A DNA stretch of 34,229 nucleotides, taken from NCBI GenBank assembly GCA_031274595.1, contig JAISPX010000018.1, positions 1 through 34,229 of the forward strand, in the 5' to 3' direction. Of this stretch, positions 27,301-33,125 are shown one piece after another. Both the position numbers and the translations under genes were made by a program. The stretch's first letter is position 1, and the number at the start of each line of letters is the position of its first letter. The notes below the pieces were generated by a model. It worked only from the letters and a program-made list of their open reading frames with translations. It did no database searches and was not told the DNA's origin. The stretch comes from Prevotellaceae bacterium (lineage in GTDB: Bacteria; Bacteroidota; Bacteroidia; Bacteroidales; UBA932).

Positions 27301-27704
27301 ACGGTTACAAAACGACATTGAAAGAATTATCACAAGGAAAAGGTTTGATGCTTTGCTTTCTTGATATGGGAAAAGAACCGTCGAAGCATGTTTTGCAAGA
27401 TTTTCCAGCAGTGAAATCGGCATTGGAAACTTGGGGCGGAGGCGTTTTGCTGATGACACATGACGATAAAAATCATCAAACGTTAGATCCTGCAACATTC
27501 AAAGGATTACCGCAACAAACGGCTTGGGGCAAAGATGCACAGCGAACCTTGTTGCAAACCGTTGCCTCCGTTTTACAAATAGACTTTCAGGATAATTTTC
27601 CGCTTACGGTTTATCTTTCCCGCAATGGCGGTATTTTATATTCTTCAGTCGGCTACAAAATCGGAACAGGCGAGGACGTGTGGAATGTGATACAAAGAGA
27701 GTGA
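24396..27704 (+). CDS. cutC: fused open frame: CutC protein joined to a transglutaminase-like lipoprotein
   Basis: The frame is open for 1102 residues without a stop. Residues 1-247 are a complete CutC TIM-barrel protein: LEVCADSQEGALIAQSMGA, RVELCANVAEGGVTPS, RPRGGDFLYDD, TFHRAFDRSRD, RILTSGG and the C-terminal EIHGTFQSRFHSKMQY. CutC is named for copper homeostasis, but its true reaction is unsettled. Residue 248 is a Met that begins a lipoprotein signal peptide. At the junction AATAATGAAA, a TAA in another frame (25135-25137) overlaps the ATG at 25137. A one-base change in the upstream A-run would split this into two coupled genes. I think the ancestral state was two genes; the fusion could be a real mutation or a sequence error. 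Confidence 0.7.
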   Translation: MKESGMGKNKIQLEVCADSQEGALIAQSMGACRVELCANVAEGGVTPSPAQISITRKKLSIKLYVLIRPRGGDFLYDDTEFETMKSDIHYCGQTGCDGVTIGMLCPDGTIDKERNRELINIAHQYSMGVTFHRAFDRSRDLFRSLEDIIELGCERILTSGGCNTAIEGADTIRRLIAQADNRIAIMAGAGITPENAEDLITKTVLKEIHGTFQSRFHSKMQYHNEKLLHQENEYALRKTDSEKIKKIMKILLFPLIFSALFLCACNSYQQQVHKQFEKRKTEMVNSNKDLFSIFEKNDLTSEQREALEFLYAYMPLSDLADYDGEFFLNQVNTAFEARDYFSWGQTVPDDIFRHFVLVYRVNNENLDNARQIFFEELKERIKNLSMYEAALEVNHWCHEKVTYKGTDARTSSPLALVRTSWGRCGEESTFTTTALRAVSIPARQCYTPRWVHTDDNHAWVEVWIDGKWHYLGACEPEPELDVAWFTGAASRAMMVHSTVFGLYTGQEEKNLEKPLYSKINLLKNYTETRTVNVQVVDEKNHPVQDANVQFMVYNYAELYPVSTNTTDNKGRTSIISGKGDLMIWASKGNRYGYNKSTPQDETTVVKLERKSGVSYSENYVMNVPPEQTVRGLSQEKIAANAARLSIEDSIRNAYMNTFIKENDARQWAQENNLNVDETWKYLNVAQGNWEEIKQFISQKKYHPLLFDFLATLTEKDLRDTQADCLNSYFRDDISENMYIFSPRIELEIIRPQGNFFEQTNIDSASHNIHTLINFVKNQIKIDDEENYFQCRISPQGVYGLRIADRISRNIFFVALCRKFGFPARIEPATGKPQYFEHEWIDVAFDNDESDAQQSLKVRLTVQNDEKNVTLPGYYTHYTLAYFKDGNFHTLDFENNPLVARLPYSLDMDEGYYRLMVGSRANDGSVFVHTEYFELKKDNPHTLTVSLPQVTGKLFVKGIVDMNTIVCLDNGYKTTLKELSQGKGLMLCFLDMGKEPSKHVLQDFPAVKSALETWGGGVLLMTHDDKNHQTLDPATFKGLPQQTAWGKDAQRTLLQTVASVLQIDFQDNFPLTVYLSRNGGILYSSVGYKIGTGEDVWNVIQRE
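25137..27704 (+). CDS. transglutaminase-like lipoprotein (likely separate translation unit within the fused frame)
   Basis: Read from the ATG at 25137 this gives 855 residues with a lipoprotein signal peptide, MKILLFPLIFSALFLCAC, and lipidated C18, which directs it to the cell envelope. A transglutaminase-core domain follows: C177 in SWGRCGEEST and H210 in DDNHAWVEVW, with GACEPEPELD after it. A carboxypeptidase-regulatory-like beta domain (about 275-345, NVQVVDEKNHPVQDANVQF...) comes next. The rest is a long C-terminal region with a second, degenerate transglutaminase-like stretch and a thioredoxin-like end. Such proteins probably act as peptidases or cross-linkers at the surface. An exported lipoprotein cannot work with a 247-residue cytosolic domain in front of its signal peptide, which supports this start. 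Confidence 0.65.
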   Translation: MKILLFPLIFSALFLCACNSYQQQVHKQFEKRKTEMVNSNKDLFSIFEKNDLTSEQREALEFLYAYMPLSDLADYDGEFFLNQVNTAFEARDYFSWGQTVPDDIFRHFVLVYRVNNENLDNARQIFFEELKERIKNLSMYEAALEVNHWCHEKVTYKGTDARTSSPLALVRTSWGRCGEESTFTTTALRAVSIPARQCYTPRWVHTDDNHAWVEVWIDGKWHYLGACEPEPELDVAWFTGAASRAMMVHSTVFGLYTGQEEKNLEKPLYSKINLLKNYTETRTVNVQVVDEKNHPVQDANVQFMVYNYAELYPVSTNTTDNKGRTSIISGKGDLMIWASKGNRYGYNKSTPQDETTVVKLERKSGVSYSENYVMNVPPEQTVRGLSQEKIAANAARLSIEDSIRNAYMNTFIKENDARQWAQENNLNVDETWKYLNVAQGNWEEIKQFISQKKYHPLLFDFLATLTEKDLRDTQADCLNSYFRDDISENMYIFSPRIELEIIRPQGNFFEQTNIDSASHNIHTLINFVKNQIKIDDEENYFQCRISPQGVYGLRIADRISRNIFFVALCRKFGFPARIEPATGKPQYFEHEWIDVAFDNDESDAQQSLKVRLTVQNDEKNVTLPGYYTHYTLAYFKDGNFHTLDFENNPLVARLPYSLDMDEGYYRLMVGSRANDGSVFVHTEYFELKKDNPHTLTVSLPQVTGKLFVKGIVDMNTIVCLDNGYKTTLKELSQGKGLMLCFLDMGKEPSKHVLQDFPAVKSALETWGGGVLLMTHDDKNHQTLDPATFKGLPQQTAWGKDAQRTLLQTVASVLQIDFQDNFPLTVYLSRNGGILYSSVGYKIGTGEDVWNVIQRE

Positions 27705-27741
27705 ACATGACGAACAGTAAATGTTACGACAAAGATAAATT

Positions 27742-27771
27742 TTTGTGTTTATCTGTTTTTTTGTATATTTG
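27742..27771 (+). promoter_or_regulatory. sirtuin promoter
   Basis: TTTG (27742-27745) and TATATTTG (27764-27771) are 18 bases apart, close to the Bacteroidetes consensus. The leader would be about 25 bases to the ATG at 27803. Confidence 0.6.
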
Positions 27772-27802
27772 ACGTGATAATATTAAAAACAATCTTGTAA
27801 AG

Positions 27803-28495
27803 ATGAAAAAAATAGCAGTATTAACAGGCGCAGGCATTAGCGCCGAAAGCGGAATATCGACATTCAGAGACAGCGATGGTCTTTGGGAACAACATAATGT
27901 TATGGACGTTGCAAGCATCGAAGGATGGTATAAAAACCCAAAACTTGTGCTTGATTTTTATAATGAACGCCGCAAACAACTCGAAACTGTTGAGCCTAAT
28001 GCAGCGCACAAAATTCTCCACGAACTTGAAAATCATTTTAATGTTTGCGTGATAACTCAAAATGTTGACAATTTGCACGAACGCGCAGGCAGTACAAACA
28101 TTATACATCTGCACGGAGAACTTACAAAAGTACGCAGCATTGCCGACGAAGACACAGTTTACGATATTGGCTACAAAGCGATAAACATAGGCGATACGGA
28201 TAAAAGCGGCGTGCAACTTCGTCCGCATATAGTTTGGTTTGGCGAAGCCGTGCCAATGCTCAACGCTGCCGCCGACAAAGTTGCGCAAGCCGATATTATT
28301 GCAATAATAGGAACTTCACTGAACGTATATCCTGCCGCAGGATTGGTGAATTATAAGAAAAACGGAATCCCTGTGTTTCTTATCAACCCAAACGATGTAA
28401 ATCCCTTTCATATTCAAAATTTGACATTAATACAAGAAAAAGCCACAACAGGCGTAGAAAAAATGCGAAATATACTTATTGAAAAATATTTGTGA
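27803..28495 (+). CDS. cobB: Sir2-family NAD-dependent protein deacylase lacking the zinc cysteines
   Basis: This 230-residue cytoplasmic sirtuin removes acyl groups from lysines using NAD. The Rossmann and active-site motifs are complete: TGAGISAESGISTFRDSDGLW (8-28), TQNVDNLHERAGS (85-97) with Q86, N87 and D89, catalytic H104 in HLHGEL, and GTSLNVYPAAG near the C-terminus. The four cysteines that bind structural zinc in most sirtuins, expected between about 112 and 150, are absent: that stretch (SIADEDTVYDIGYKAINIGD) has none. I recall the same in other Bacteroidetes CobB proteins. The length is short but normal for class III. Preference between acetyl and succinyl groups cannot be told. 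It converges with prfB. Confidence 0.9.
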   Translation: MKKIAVLTGAGISAESGISTFRDSDGLWEQHNVMDVASIEGWYKNPKLVLDFYNERRKQLETVEPNAAHKILHELENHFNVCVITQNVDNLHERAGSTNIIHLHGELTKVRSIADEDTVYDIGYKAINIGDTDKSGVQLRPHIVWFGEAVPMLNAAADKVAQADIIAIIGTSLNVYPAAGLVNYKKNGIPVFLINPNDVNPFHIQNLTLIQEKATTGVEKMRNILIEKYL

Positions 28496-28506
28496 TTTTT
28501 GCTTAA

Positions 28507-28537
28507 TGCAAAAGTTTTATGCGATTCTACTTTTGCA
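28507..28537. terminator. hairpin between convergent sirtuin and prfB genes
   Basis: TGCAAAAGT (28507-28515) and ACTTTTGCA (28529-28537) form a perfect 9-bp stem with a 13-base loop in the 80-base gap between the two stops. There is no clear T-run on either side, so rho-independent termination is uncertain. Confidence 0.4.
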
Positions 28538-28575
28538 CATCAATCGCCTCATATAGAAAAACTGAGATGAAAAAA

Positions 28576-29695
28576 TCAGTTGTCGATTTTCCAGCCAAAC
28601 TCCATTAAGTAGGCTTTAATAAAATCATCCAAATCGCCATCCATTACGCCTTGCACATCGGAGGTTTGATAATTTGTTCTATGGTCTTTTACTCTGCGGT
28701 CGTCGAAAACATAACTGCGAATTTGTGAACCCCATTCTATTTTTTTCTTTCCTGCTTCAAGTTTTGCTTTTTCCTCATTGCGTTTCTTAATTTCAATATC
28801 ATAGAGTTGTGATTTTAGAAGCCGCATTGCATTTTCACGATTTCCAAGTTGCGAACGACTTTCGGTATTTTCGATAAGAATTTCGCGAACTTCGCCGGTA
28901 TCAGGATCTTTATAATTATAACGAAGCCTGACGCCTGTTTCAACTTTATTCACATTTTGTCCGCCTGCGCCGCTCGACCTGAAAGTATCCCACGAAATAT
29001 CTGCTTGATTGACCACCACATCAATGCTGTCGTCAACAAGCGGCGAAACAAACACCGACGAAAACGAGGTCATTCTTTTTCCTTGCGCATTGAAAGGCGA
29101 TACGCGAACAAGACGATGCACGCCATTTTCGCTTTTCAAATATCCAAAAACAAAATCGCCTTCAATCTGTATGGTAACGCTTTTTATTCCTGCCGAATCG
29201 CCATCGAGAATGTTTACAATTTGTGTTTTATAACCTTTGTTTTCGCACCAGCGCAAATACATGCGCATTAGCATTTCAGCCCAATCCTGACTTTCGGTTC
29301 CGCCTGCGCCCGAATTTATTTTCAGCACAGCGCCAAGTTTGTCTTCATCGTTGCGAAGCATATTTTGCAATTCAAGTTTTTCAACCGAATTAAGCGTTAT
29401 GCGATATTGTTCGTCAACATCCTGCTCGGTTGTATCGCCCGATTTTGCAAAATCAAATAAAACTTCCAAATCGTTAAAATTATTATTTGCCTGTTCAAAT
29501 CCCGACAACCATGCTTTAATACCTGCAACTTTTTTCAACTGTATTTCCGCTTCTTTGGGATTATCCCAAAAGTTGGGATTTTGAGTTTTTTGTTGCTCTT
29601 CTTCAAATTGTATCAGTTTATTATCGATGTCAAAGATGCCTCCTCAACGCATCGATACGTTGTGATAAATCCTTTATGTTTTCTATTATAATCAT
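28576..29695 (-). CDS. prfB: peptide chain release factor 2, with programmed +1 frameshift
   Basis: RF2 ends translation at UGA and UAA. The gene has two frames. It starts at ATG 29695 and reads 21 codons to an in-frame TGA (29632-29630). The site is AGG AGG CAT CTT TGA C: an internal ribosome-binding sequence, a slippery CTT (29635-29633) and the TGA, the classic RF2 autoregulatory site. After a +1 slip, GAC continues to the end and gives about 372 residues. The SPF stop-recognition motif (VRVSPFNAQG) and the catalytic GGQ loop (RSSGAGGQNVNKVET) are present. Low RF2 lets the ribosome pause and shift, so the protein controls its own level. Calling the gene from the internal ATG at 29538 would wrongly trim about 52 residues. 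Confidence 0.95.
29630..29647 (-). promoter_or_regulatory. prfB programmed frameshift site
   Basis: Read on the minus strand the site is AGGAGG, three bases (CAT), then CTT TGA C. The spacing of the Shine-Dalgarno-like AGGAGG to CTT is the same as in E. coli prfB (AGG GGG TAT CTT TGA C). It is one of the few places in this window with a strong Shine-Dalgarno sequence, and here it promotes slippage rather than initiation. Confidence 0.92.
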
Positions 29696-29708
29696 ATTGT
29701 TTTTTCTG

Positions 29709-29743
29709 CAAATTTAATGATTTATTTTTAATCGCTATATTTG
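29709..29743. promoter_or_regulatory. overlapping divergent promoters of prfB and the VanX-like gene
   Basis: On the minus strand TAAATTTG (29716-29709) lies 13 bases before the prfB ATG. On the plus strand TATATTTG (29736-29743) lies 36 bases before the dipeptidase ATG at 29780, and its 3-of-4 -33 match TTTA (29713-29716) falls inside the prfB -7 box. The two promoters therefore overlap and may interfere. Confidence 0.5.
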
Positions 29744-29779
29744 CAGCAATTATAGTATAACATGATTTTTTAAGATAAA

Positions 29780-30460
29780 ATGTATATGAAAAGGTGTTTG
29801 TTTGTATTATTAATATTGAATTTTGCGTTTGCGGCATTTTGTCAGCAATCGGCTGAAAGCGAAACAGCGCAAAGGCTGCATAAAATCGGTCTTATAAATA
29901 TTAAAACCATTGACAAGGATATTGTCGTTGATTTGAAATATGCTACAACCGATAATTTTACGGGTAAAAATATGTATGGCGATTTTCGCGAGGCTTATTT
30001 GCAGCCCGAAGTTGCCAAAATGCTTGCAAGCGCTCAGAAAAAATTGAGAGAAAAACATAATGACTGGAATATTATAATTTACGATGCCGCCAGACCACGT
30101 AGCGTGCAACAAAAAATGTGGGACGTTGTGAAAAATACCGACTGGAAAAATTATGTGGCAAGTCCGACTCGCATAAGCATGCACAGTTACGGAGTTGCTG
30201 TTGATGTTGGAATTGTCGATACGCAAGGCAATATTATTGATATGGGAACGGGATTTGATGAATTTACCGAAAAATCGCAACCGCGTTACGAACAAAAATT
30301 TTTACAGGAAAAAAAACTTACCCGGCAACAAATAAACAATCGTCTTGTTTTGCGCAATGCCATGAAAAGCGCAGGATTCAGGTCGATACAAAACGAATGG
30401 TGGCATTTTGAGGCAATGACTCGCGAACAGGCAAAACAAAAACATAAACCGATAGATTGA
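29780..30460 (+). CDS. exported M15-family D-Ala-D-Ala dipeptidase (VanX/DdpX-like)
   Basis: This 226-residue zinc peptidase has a signal peptide (MKRCLFVLLILNFAFAAFCQ from the second ATG at 29786, which may be the true start). The metal and catalytic motifs are complete: H135 and D142 in SMHSYGVAVDVG, and E206 and H209 in NEWWHFE. DAARPRS (102-108) is the substrate-binding arginine region, usually YRP. Length and motifs match VanX/DdpX D-alanyl-D-alanine dipeptidases. With an export signal it more likely trims peptidoglycan fragments or salvages D-Ala-D-Ala outside the cytoplasm than confers vancomycin resistance; no vanH/A genes are present. Confidence 0.9.
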   Translation: MYMKRCLFVLLILNFAFAAFCQQSAESETAQRLHKIGLINIKTIDKDIVVDLKYATTDNFTGKNMYGDFREAYLQPEVAKMLASAQKKLREKHNDWNIIIYDAARPRSVQQKMWDVVKNTDWKNYVASPTRISMHSYGVAVDVGIVDTQGNIIDMGTGFDEFTEKSQPRYEQKFLQEKKLTRQQINNRLVLRNAMKSAGFRSIQNEWWHFEAMTREQAKQKHKPID

Positions 30461-30527
30461 ACCTTATTATCATTTTATGAGGCAATATAAATAAAACATA
30501 CGTAATAAACAAATACAAAATTTACAC

Positions 30528-30535
30528 TAATTTTG
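30528..30535 (+). promoter_or_regulatory. putative ribF -7 box, 4 bases before the start codon
   Basis: TAATTTTG followed by C fits TAnnTTTG. The ATG begins at 30540, so transcription would start at or beside the first codon, giving a leaderless or near-leaderless message. No clear -33 box was found. Confidence 0.4.
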
Positions 30536-30539
30536 CAGC

Positions 30540-31463
30540 ATGATAACATTAAATTATCCTGAAATACCGGCAGAAAAAAAACTTATTGCAACAACAGGTT
30601 TCTTTGATGGAGTTCATATCGGACACCAAGCCATATTGCGCAATATCGCAGAAGAGGCAAAAAAGCAAAACACAAAATCGTGTATCGTAACTTTCTGGCC
30701 TCATCCGCGCATAGTGTTGGGCAAAGATGCCGAAACGCTGAGATTGCTTACTGCCATTGATGAAAAAACCGAAATAATATCAAAATTCGGTATTGATTAT
30801 TTTTATCTGATTCCATTCACACGACAATTTTCACAACTGTCGCCAAAACAATTTTTTGAAAATATTTTGATAAAAAAAATAGATATACGCCAACTCTATA
30901 TAGGATATAATCATCATTTCGGACATAATGCCAGTGCAGGTTTTGACGAAATTAAAAAAATAAGCGGAAAGTTTAATATCGATGTTTTCAAGACAGATGA
31001 AATTAATTGCGGAAATAAAAAAGTGAGTTCAACAAACATACGAAAATTACTCGAAACAGGCGATATTGAAAATGCAAACGCAATGCTCGGTTATGATTAT
31101 TGCGTGCAGGGAATTGTTGTACGCGGCAATCAGATAGGACGAACAATAGGTTTTCCGACAGCAAACATTCAACCGCATGCATACAAAATGATTCCCAAAA
31201 ACGGCGTGTATGCTGCAATTGTGAAAATAAAAAATACCGAATACAAAGGAATGTTGAACATAGGTTTGCGACCCACGCTCAACAATACCGAAAAACCAAT
31301 TGTTGAGGTTAATATTTTTGATTTCAACGAAGATATTTATGACATTACCATAAGCATAAAATTGATGAAAAGAATACGAGACGAACGCTTTTTTGCCTCT
31401 CTCAATTTACTAAAAAATCAACTGAAGCAGGATGAATTAACTATTCGGGAAATACTTAAATAG
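30540..31463 (+). CDS. ribF: bifunctional riboflavin kinase / FAD synthetase
   Basis: This 307-residue cytoplasmic enzyme turns riboflavin into FMN and then FAD. The N-terminal nucleotidyltransferase domain (about 14-170) has the TGFFDGVHIGHQ motif and a late ISxTxxR-like VSSTNIRKLL. The C-terminal kinase domain (about 180-305) has GNQIGRTIGFPTANI, with the PTAN motif for Mg-ATP, and GMLNIGLRPT. The length is normal. It follows the dipeptidase by 79 bases with its own promoter box. The 3' side leads directly into array no. 2. Confidence 0.95.
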   Translation: MITLNYPEIPAEKKLIATTGFFDGVHIGHQAILRNIAEEAKKQNTKSCIVTFWPHPRIVLGKDAETLRLLTAIDEKTEIISKFGIDYFYLIPFTRQFSQLSPKQFFENILIKKIDIRQLYIGYNHHFGHNASAGFDEIKKISGKFNIDVFKTDEINCGNKKVSSTNIRKLLETGDIENANAMLGYDYCVQGIVVRGNQIGRTIGFPTANIQPHAYKMIPKNGVYAAIVKIKNTEYKGMLNIGLRPTLNNTEKPIVEVNIFDFNEDIYDITISIKLMKRIRDERFFASLNLLKNQLKQDELTIREILK

Positions 31464-31509
31464 CCACCTGACGCAAAAATGCAAATGACATTTTTGATAG
31501 GTTTTTTGA

Positions 31510-31761
31510 CATCTTTTTCCTACCTCCGAGCTACCTTTTCCTATCTTTGATCTACCTTTTCCTACCTCCGAGCTACCTTTTTGTACCTCCGAGCTACCTT
31601 TTCCTACCTCTGAGCTACCTTTTCCTACCTCTGAGCTACCTTTTCCTACCTCTGAGCTACCTTTTCCTATCTTTGAGGTACCTTTTCCTACCTCCGAGCT
31701 ACCTTTTCCTATCTTTGAGCTACCTTTTCCTACCTCAGAGCTACCTTTTTCAATGTTTGAG
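31510..31761. repeat. 21-bp tandem array no. 2 (12 units)
   Basis: There are twelve contiguous 21-base units. The plus strand of a typical unit begins CTACCTTTTC and ends CTCCGAG. Units vary mainly at one position (CCGAG, CTGAG, CAGAG) or as a block (TATCTTTGAG). On the minus strand a unit is seven codons, G-S-S-E-V-G-K, and the single-base variants fall on the third base of a Ser codon (TCG/TCA/TCT), so they are silent. That frame is open from about 31775 past the array but has no ATG. The plus-strand frame (YLFLPPS heptads) has an ATG at 31547 but its variants change residues. The array lies between the ribF stop and the terminator of the next minus-strand gene. Confidence 0.93.
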
Positions 31762-31779
31762 GATAGAAACGGATACTAC

Positions 31780-31814
31780 AAAAACGCAGGGGCGGAAAAT
31801 TCTCCACCCCTGCG
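31780..31814 (-). terminator. strong terminator of the orphan gene at 31847
   Basis: CGCAGGGG (31785-31792) pairs with CCCCTGCG (31807-31814), and three more pairs continue the stem after one mismatch. Read on the minus strand the hairpin is followed by TTTTT (31784-31780). It insulates the gene from array no. 2. Confidence 0.8.
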
Positions 31815-31846
31815 ATTCGGGTAAACGGAAACAGAGATGCTGCACA

Positions 31847-32314
31847 TCACTGTTCGTCCGTTTTGCGTTTCTTGCATGAAAAACGGGCTTTCAAGTCGTT
31901 GTACACTTCTTTGGCGCCGGGGATGTCCTGTGCGGAAGCGGCTTTCACGGCGTTGTAGAATACGAGCGAGGCTTGATAGGCTTCGCTTCCGGCTACCATT
32001 GCGGTGTCGTCGATATTGTCGGCGAGCTGGCGTGCGGAAATGTGCAGCACGCGCAATCCTGTGGCGTCAGCAATGTCGGTGTCAAACTCCGCGGTGTTGA
32101 GGTACGAAGGCACGAAAGCGGGATACTGACTCACATAATCGTGCGCTTTTTCTACAAAACTCAGGGTTTTGTCGCCCATTTTCGGCAGTTCCATCCGTTC
32201 CTGCGGCGTGAGCGGCAGTAGATAGGGGGCAAGCAGTGCGTTTGCCTCATCGATTTTTTTCTGTGCCTGCGCCAGAATCTCCGGCGGTATAGGCAGTACA
32301 TGTTTATTTTCCAT
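31847..32314 (-). CDS. orphan cytoplasmic protein of unknown function
   Basis: This 155-residue soluble, mostly helical protein starts MENKHVLPIPPEIL and contains LLPLTPQERMELPKMGDKTLSFVEKA, then HISARQLADNID, GSEAYQASLVFYNAVK and a basic end (CKKRKTDEQ). No signal peptide, membrane segment or catalytic motif is visible. I recall similar proteins scattered in gut Bacteroidetes, without known function. It is clearly less AT-rich than the core genes here, as is the orphan at 19076. Its promoter region is one copy of a duplicated ~93-bp header, and it ends at a strong terminator, so it is a compact single-gene transcription unit. Confidence 0.75.
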   Translation of the reverse strand: MENKHVLPIPPEILAQAQKKIDEANALLAPYLLPLTPQERMELPKMGDKTLSFVEKAHDYVSQYPAFVPSYLNTAEFDTDIADATGLRVLHISARQLADNIDDTAMVAGSEAYQASLVFYNAVKAASAQDIPGAKEVYNDLKARFSCKKRKTDEQ

Positions 32315-32340
32315 TCTTTTTACAGTTTTTTATATTATTT

Positions 32341-32435
32341 TTACTTATTCAGGCACAAAGATAAAATATTTTTTTGATACGAAAGCATATTAAATTAAAT
32401 TCGAACTCGTGAATCGAGTTGTTTTCGTTGTCCAT
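32341..32435 (-). repeat. header copy 1: methyltransferase-like N-terminal fragment plus promoter box
   Basis: This aligns along its whole length with 33126-33218. On the minus strand it begins with ATG (32435) and encodes MDNENNSIHEFEFNLICFRI and eight more residues to a TGA at 32349. The first 17 codons resemble the start of a Bacteroidetes SAM-dependent methyltransferase family (IHEFDF...LICEYF, from memory). The rest of that gene is missing. TATCTTTG (32363-32356) is a good -7 box placed to drive the orphan gene at 31847-32314. AACTCG/CGAGTT (32404-32420) is an inverted repeat with a 5-base loop. Confidence 0.8.
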
Positions 32436-32483
32436 GTTTTTATGATAATTTTTCAGTTGTAACCGTAAAATCAGAATATGTTT

Positions 32484-32978
32484 TCAATGTCGCAGTGAAA
32501 AAGCGTCCGACTTGTATATGTTTGGTTCCTCATAGGAATTCCATATTTTCAATGTCGCAGGCACAAATCGCAAAAGCGTATAATCGCTGTCGCCTTTCGG
32601 ATAATACAACTCTCCCCAATCTTTCTGCCACGCCCGTTGCCGCAATTCGTTGTCGGTAATGATTTCCACCGTACCCTGAAGCAATACGGCATAAAATTTT
32701 TGCGGATCGCAATAATACAGGTTCGCTTTACCGTTTTGCTCGATTTCGGCAAATTTTTGCGAACTTGTATTGGTGGACATAAAAACCGTAAGCGGGTTTT
32801 CTTCCGCCTCGTGTACCGCCACTAATCCGGGGTACTCGTTCGGATTTTTCAGGTTGAGCATGGCACGGGTAGAGGGAAAACCGTCTTTGTCGATATTCGT
32901 TAAATAAACTACCGACGCGGCTTCCATCATTTTCAGGCATTCTGCCTGCTTCGCTGATAAATTCATTTTTGATTCCAT
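32484..32978 (-). CDS. pyridoxamine-5'-phosphate-oxidase-like flavin protein (general stress protein 26 type)
   Basis: This 164-residue split-barrel protein of the PNPOx-like superfamily would bind FMN or another flavin or heme cofactor. It shows VVYLTNIDKDGFPSTRAMLN near the N-terminus, FMSTNTSSQKFAEIEQNGKANLYY in the middle, and VLLQGTVEIITDNELRQRAWQKDWGELY, the usual pattern of COG3871 stress proteins. The true substrate is unknown, and these are not the PdxH enzyme. The start may be the second Met at 32966. A 15-base word, TTTTCAATGTCGCAG, occurs near the 3' end (32481-32495 and 32546-32560), which could mark a small duplication. The gene is preceded by header copy 2. Confidence 0.85.
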   Translation of the reverse strand: MESKMNLSAKQAECLKMMEAASVVYLTNIDKDGFPSTRAMLNLKNPNEYPGLVAVHEAEENPLTVFMSTNTSSQKFAEIEQNGKANLYYCDPQKFYAVLLQGTVEIITDNELRQRAWQKDWGELYYPKGDSDYTLLRFVPATLKIWNSYEEPNIYKSDAFSLRH

Positions 32979-33125
32979 TTTTAATTTATATTTATTGTGT
33001 TATAAAATTCTGATTTTATGTACAAATTTGTCTATATTGACTGAAAGCCCTCCAATCAATTAATAGTATTTTTCAATTCCCCCAAATCCTGTTATCTTTT
33101 TATTTTCTTCATTGTTCCTTATTTT
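32979..33125. other. gap between the PNPOx-like gene and header copy 2
   Basis: If the -7 box in header copy 2 drives the PNPOx-like gene, this stretch is its ~155-base leader. It holds a palindrome, ACAAATTTGT, near 33021-33030, and no recognisable gene. Confidence 0.4.

Noticed and set aside
28576-29538. prfB as a 320-residue protein from the ATG at 29538
   Set aside because: The upstream sequence has a perfect programmed frameshift site and coding sequence in both frames, so the full gene starts at 29695.
29780-30460. Vancomycin resistance gene
   Set aside because: The protein is VanX-like, but it carries an export signal and there is no vanH, vanA ligase or regulator nearby, so a wall-recycling role is more likely.
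31510-31761. CRISPR array
   Set aside because: Units are contiguous 21-base repeats without unique spacers and no cas genes are present.
31547-31879. Plus-strand open frame of about 110 codons through array no. 2 (YLFLPPS heptads)
   Set aside because: It is made by the repeat period. Unit variants change its residues, and its end runs antisense into the orphan gene and its terminator, so a real gene is unlikely.
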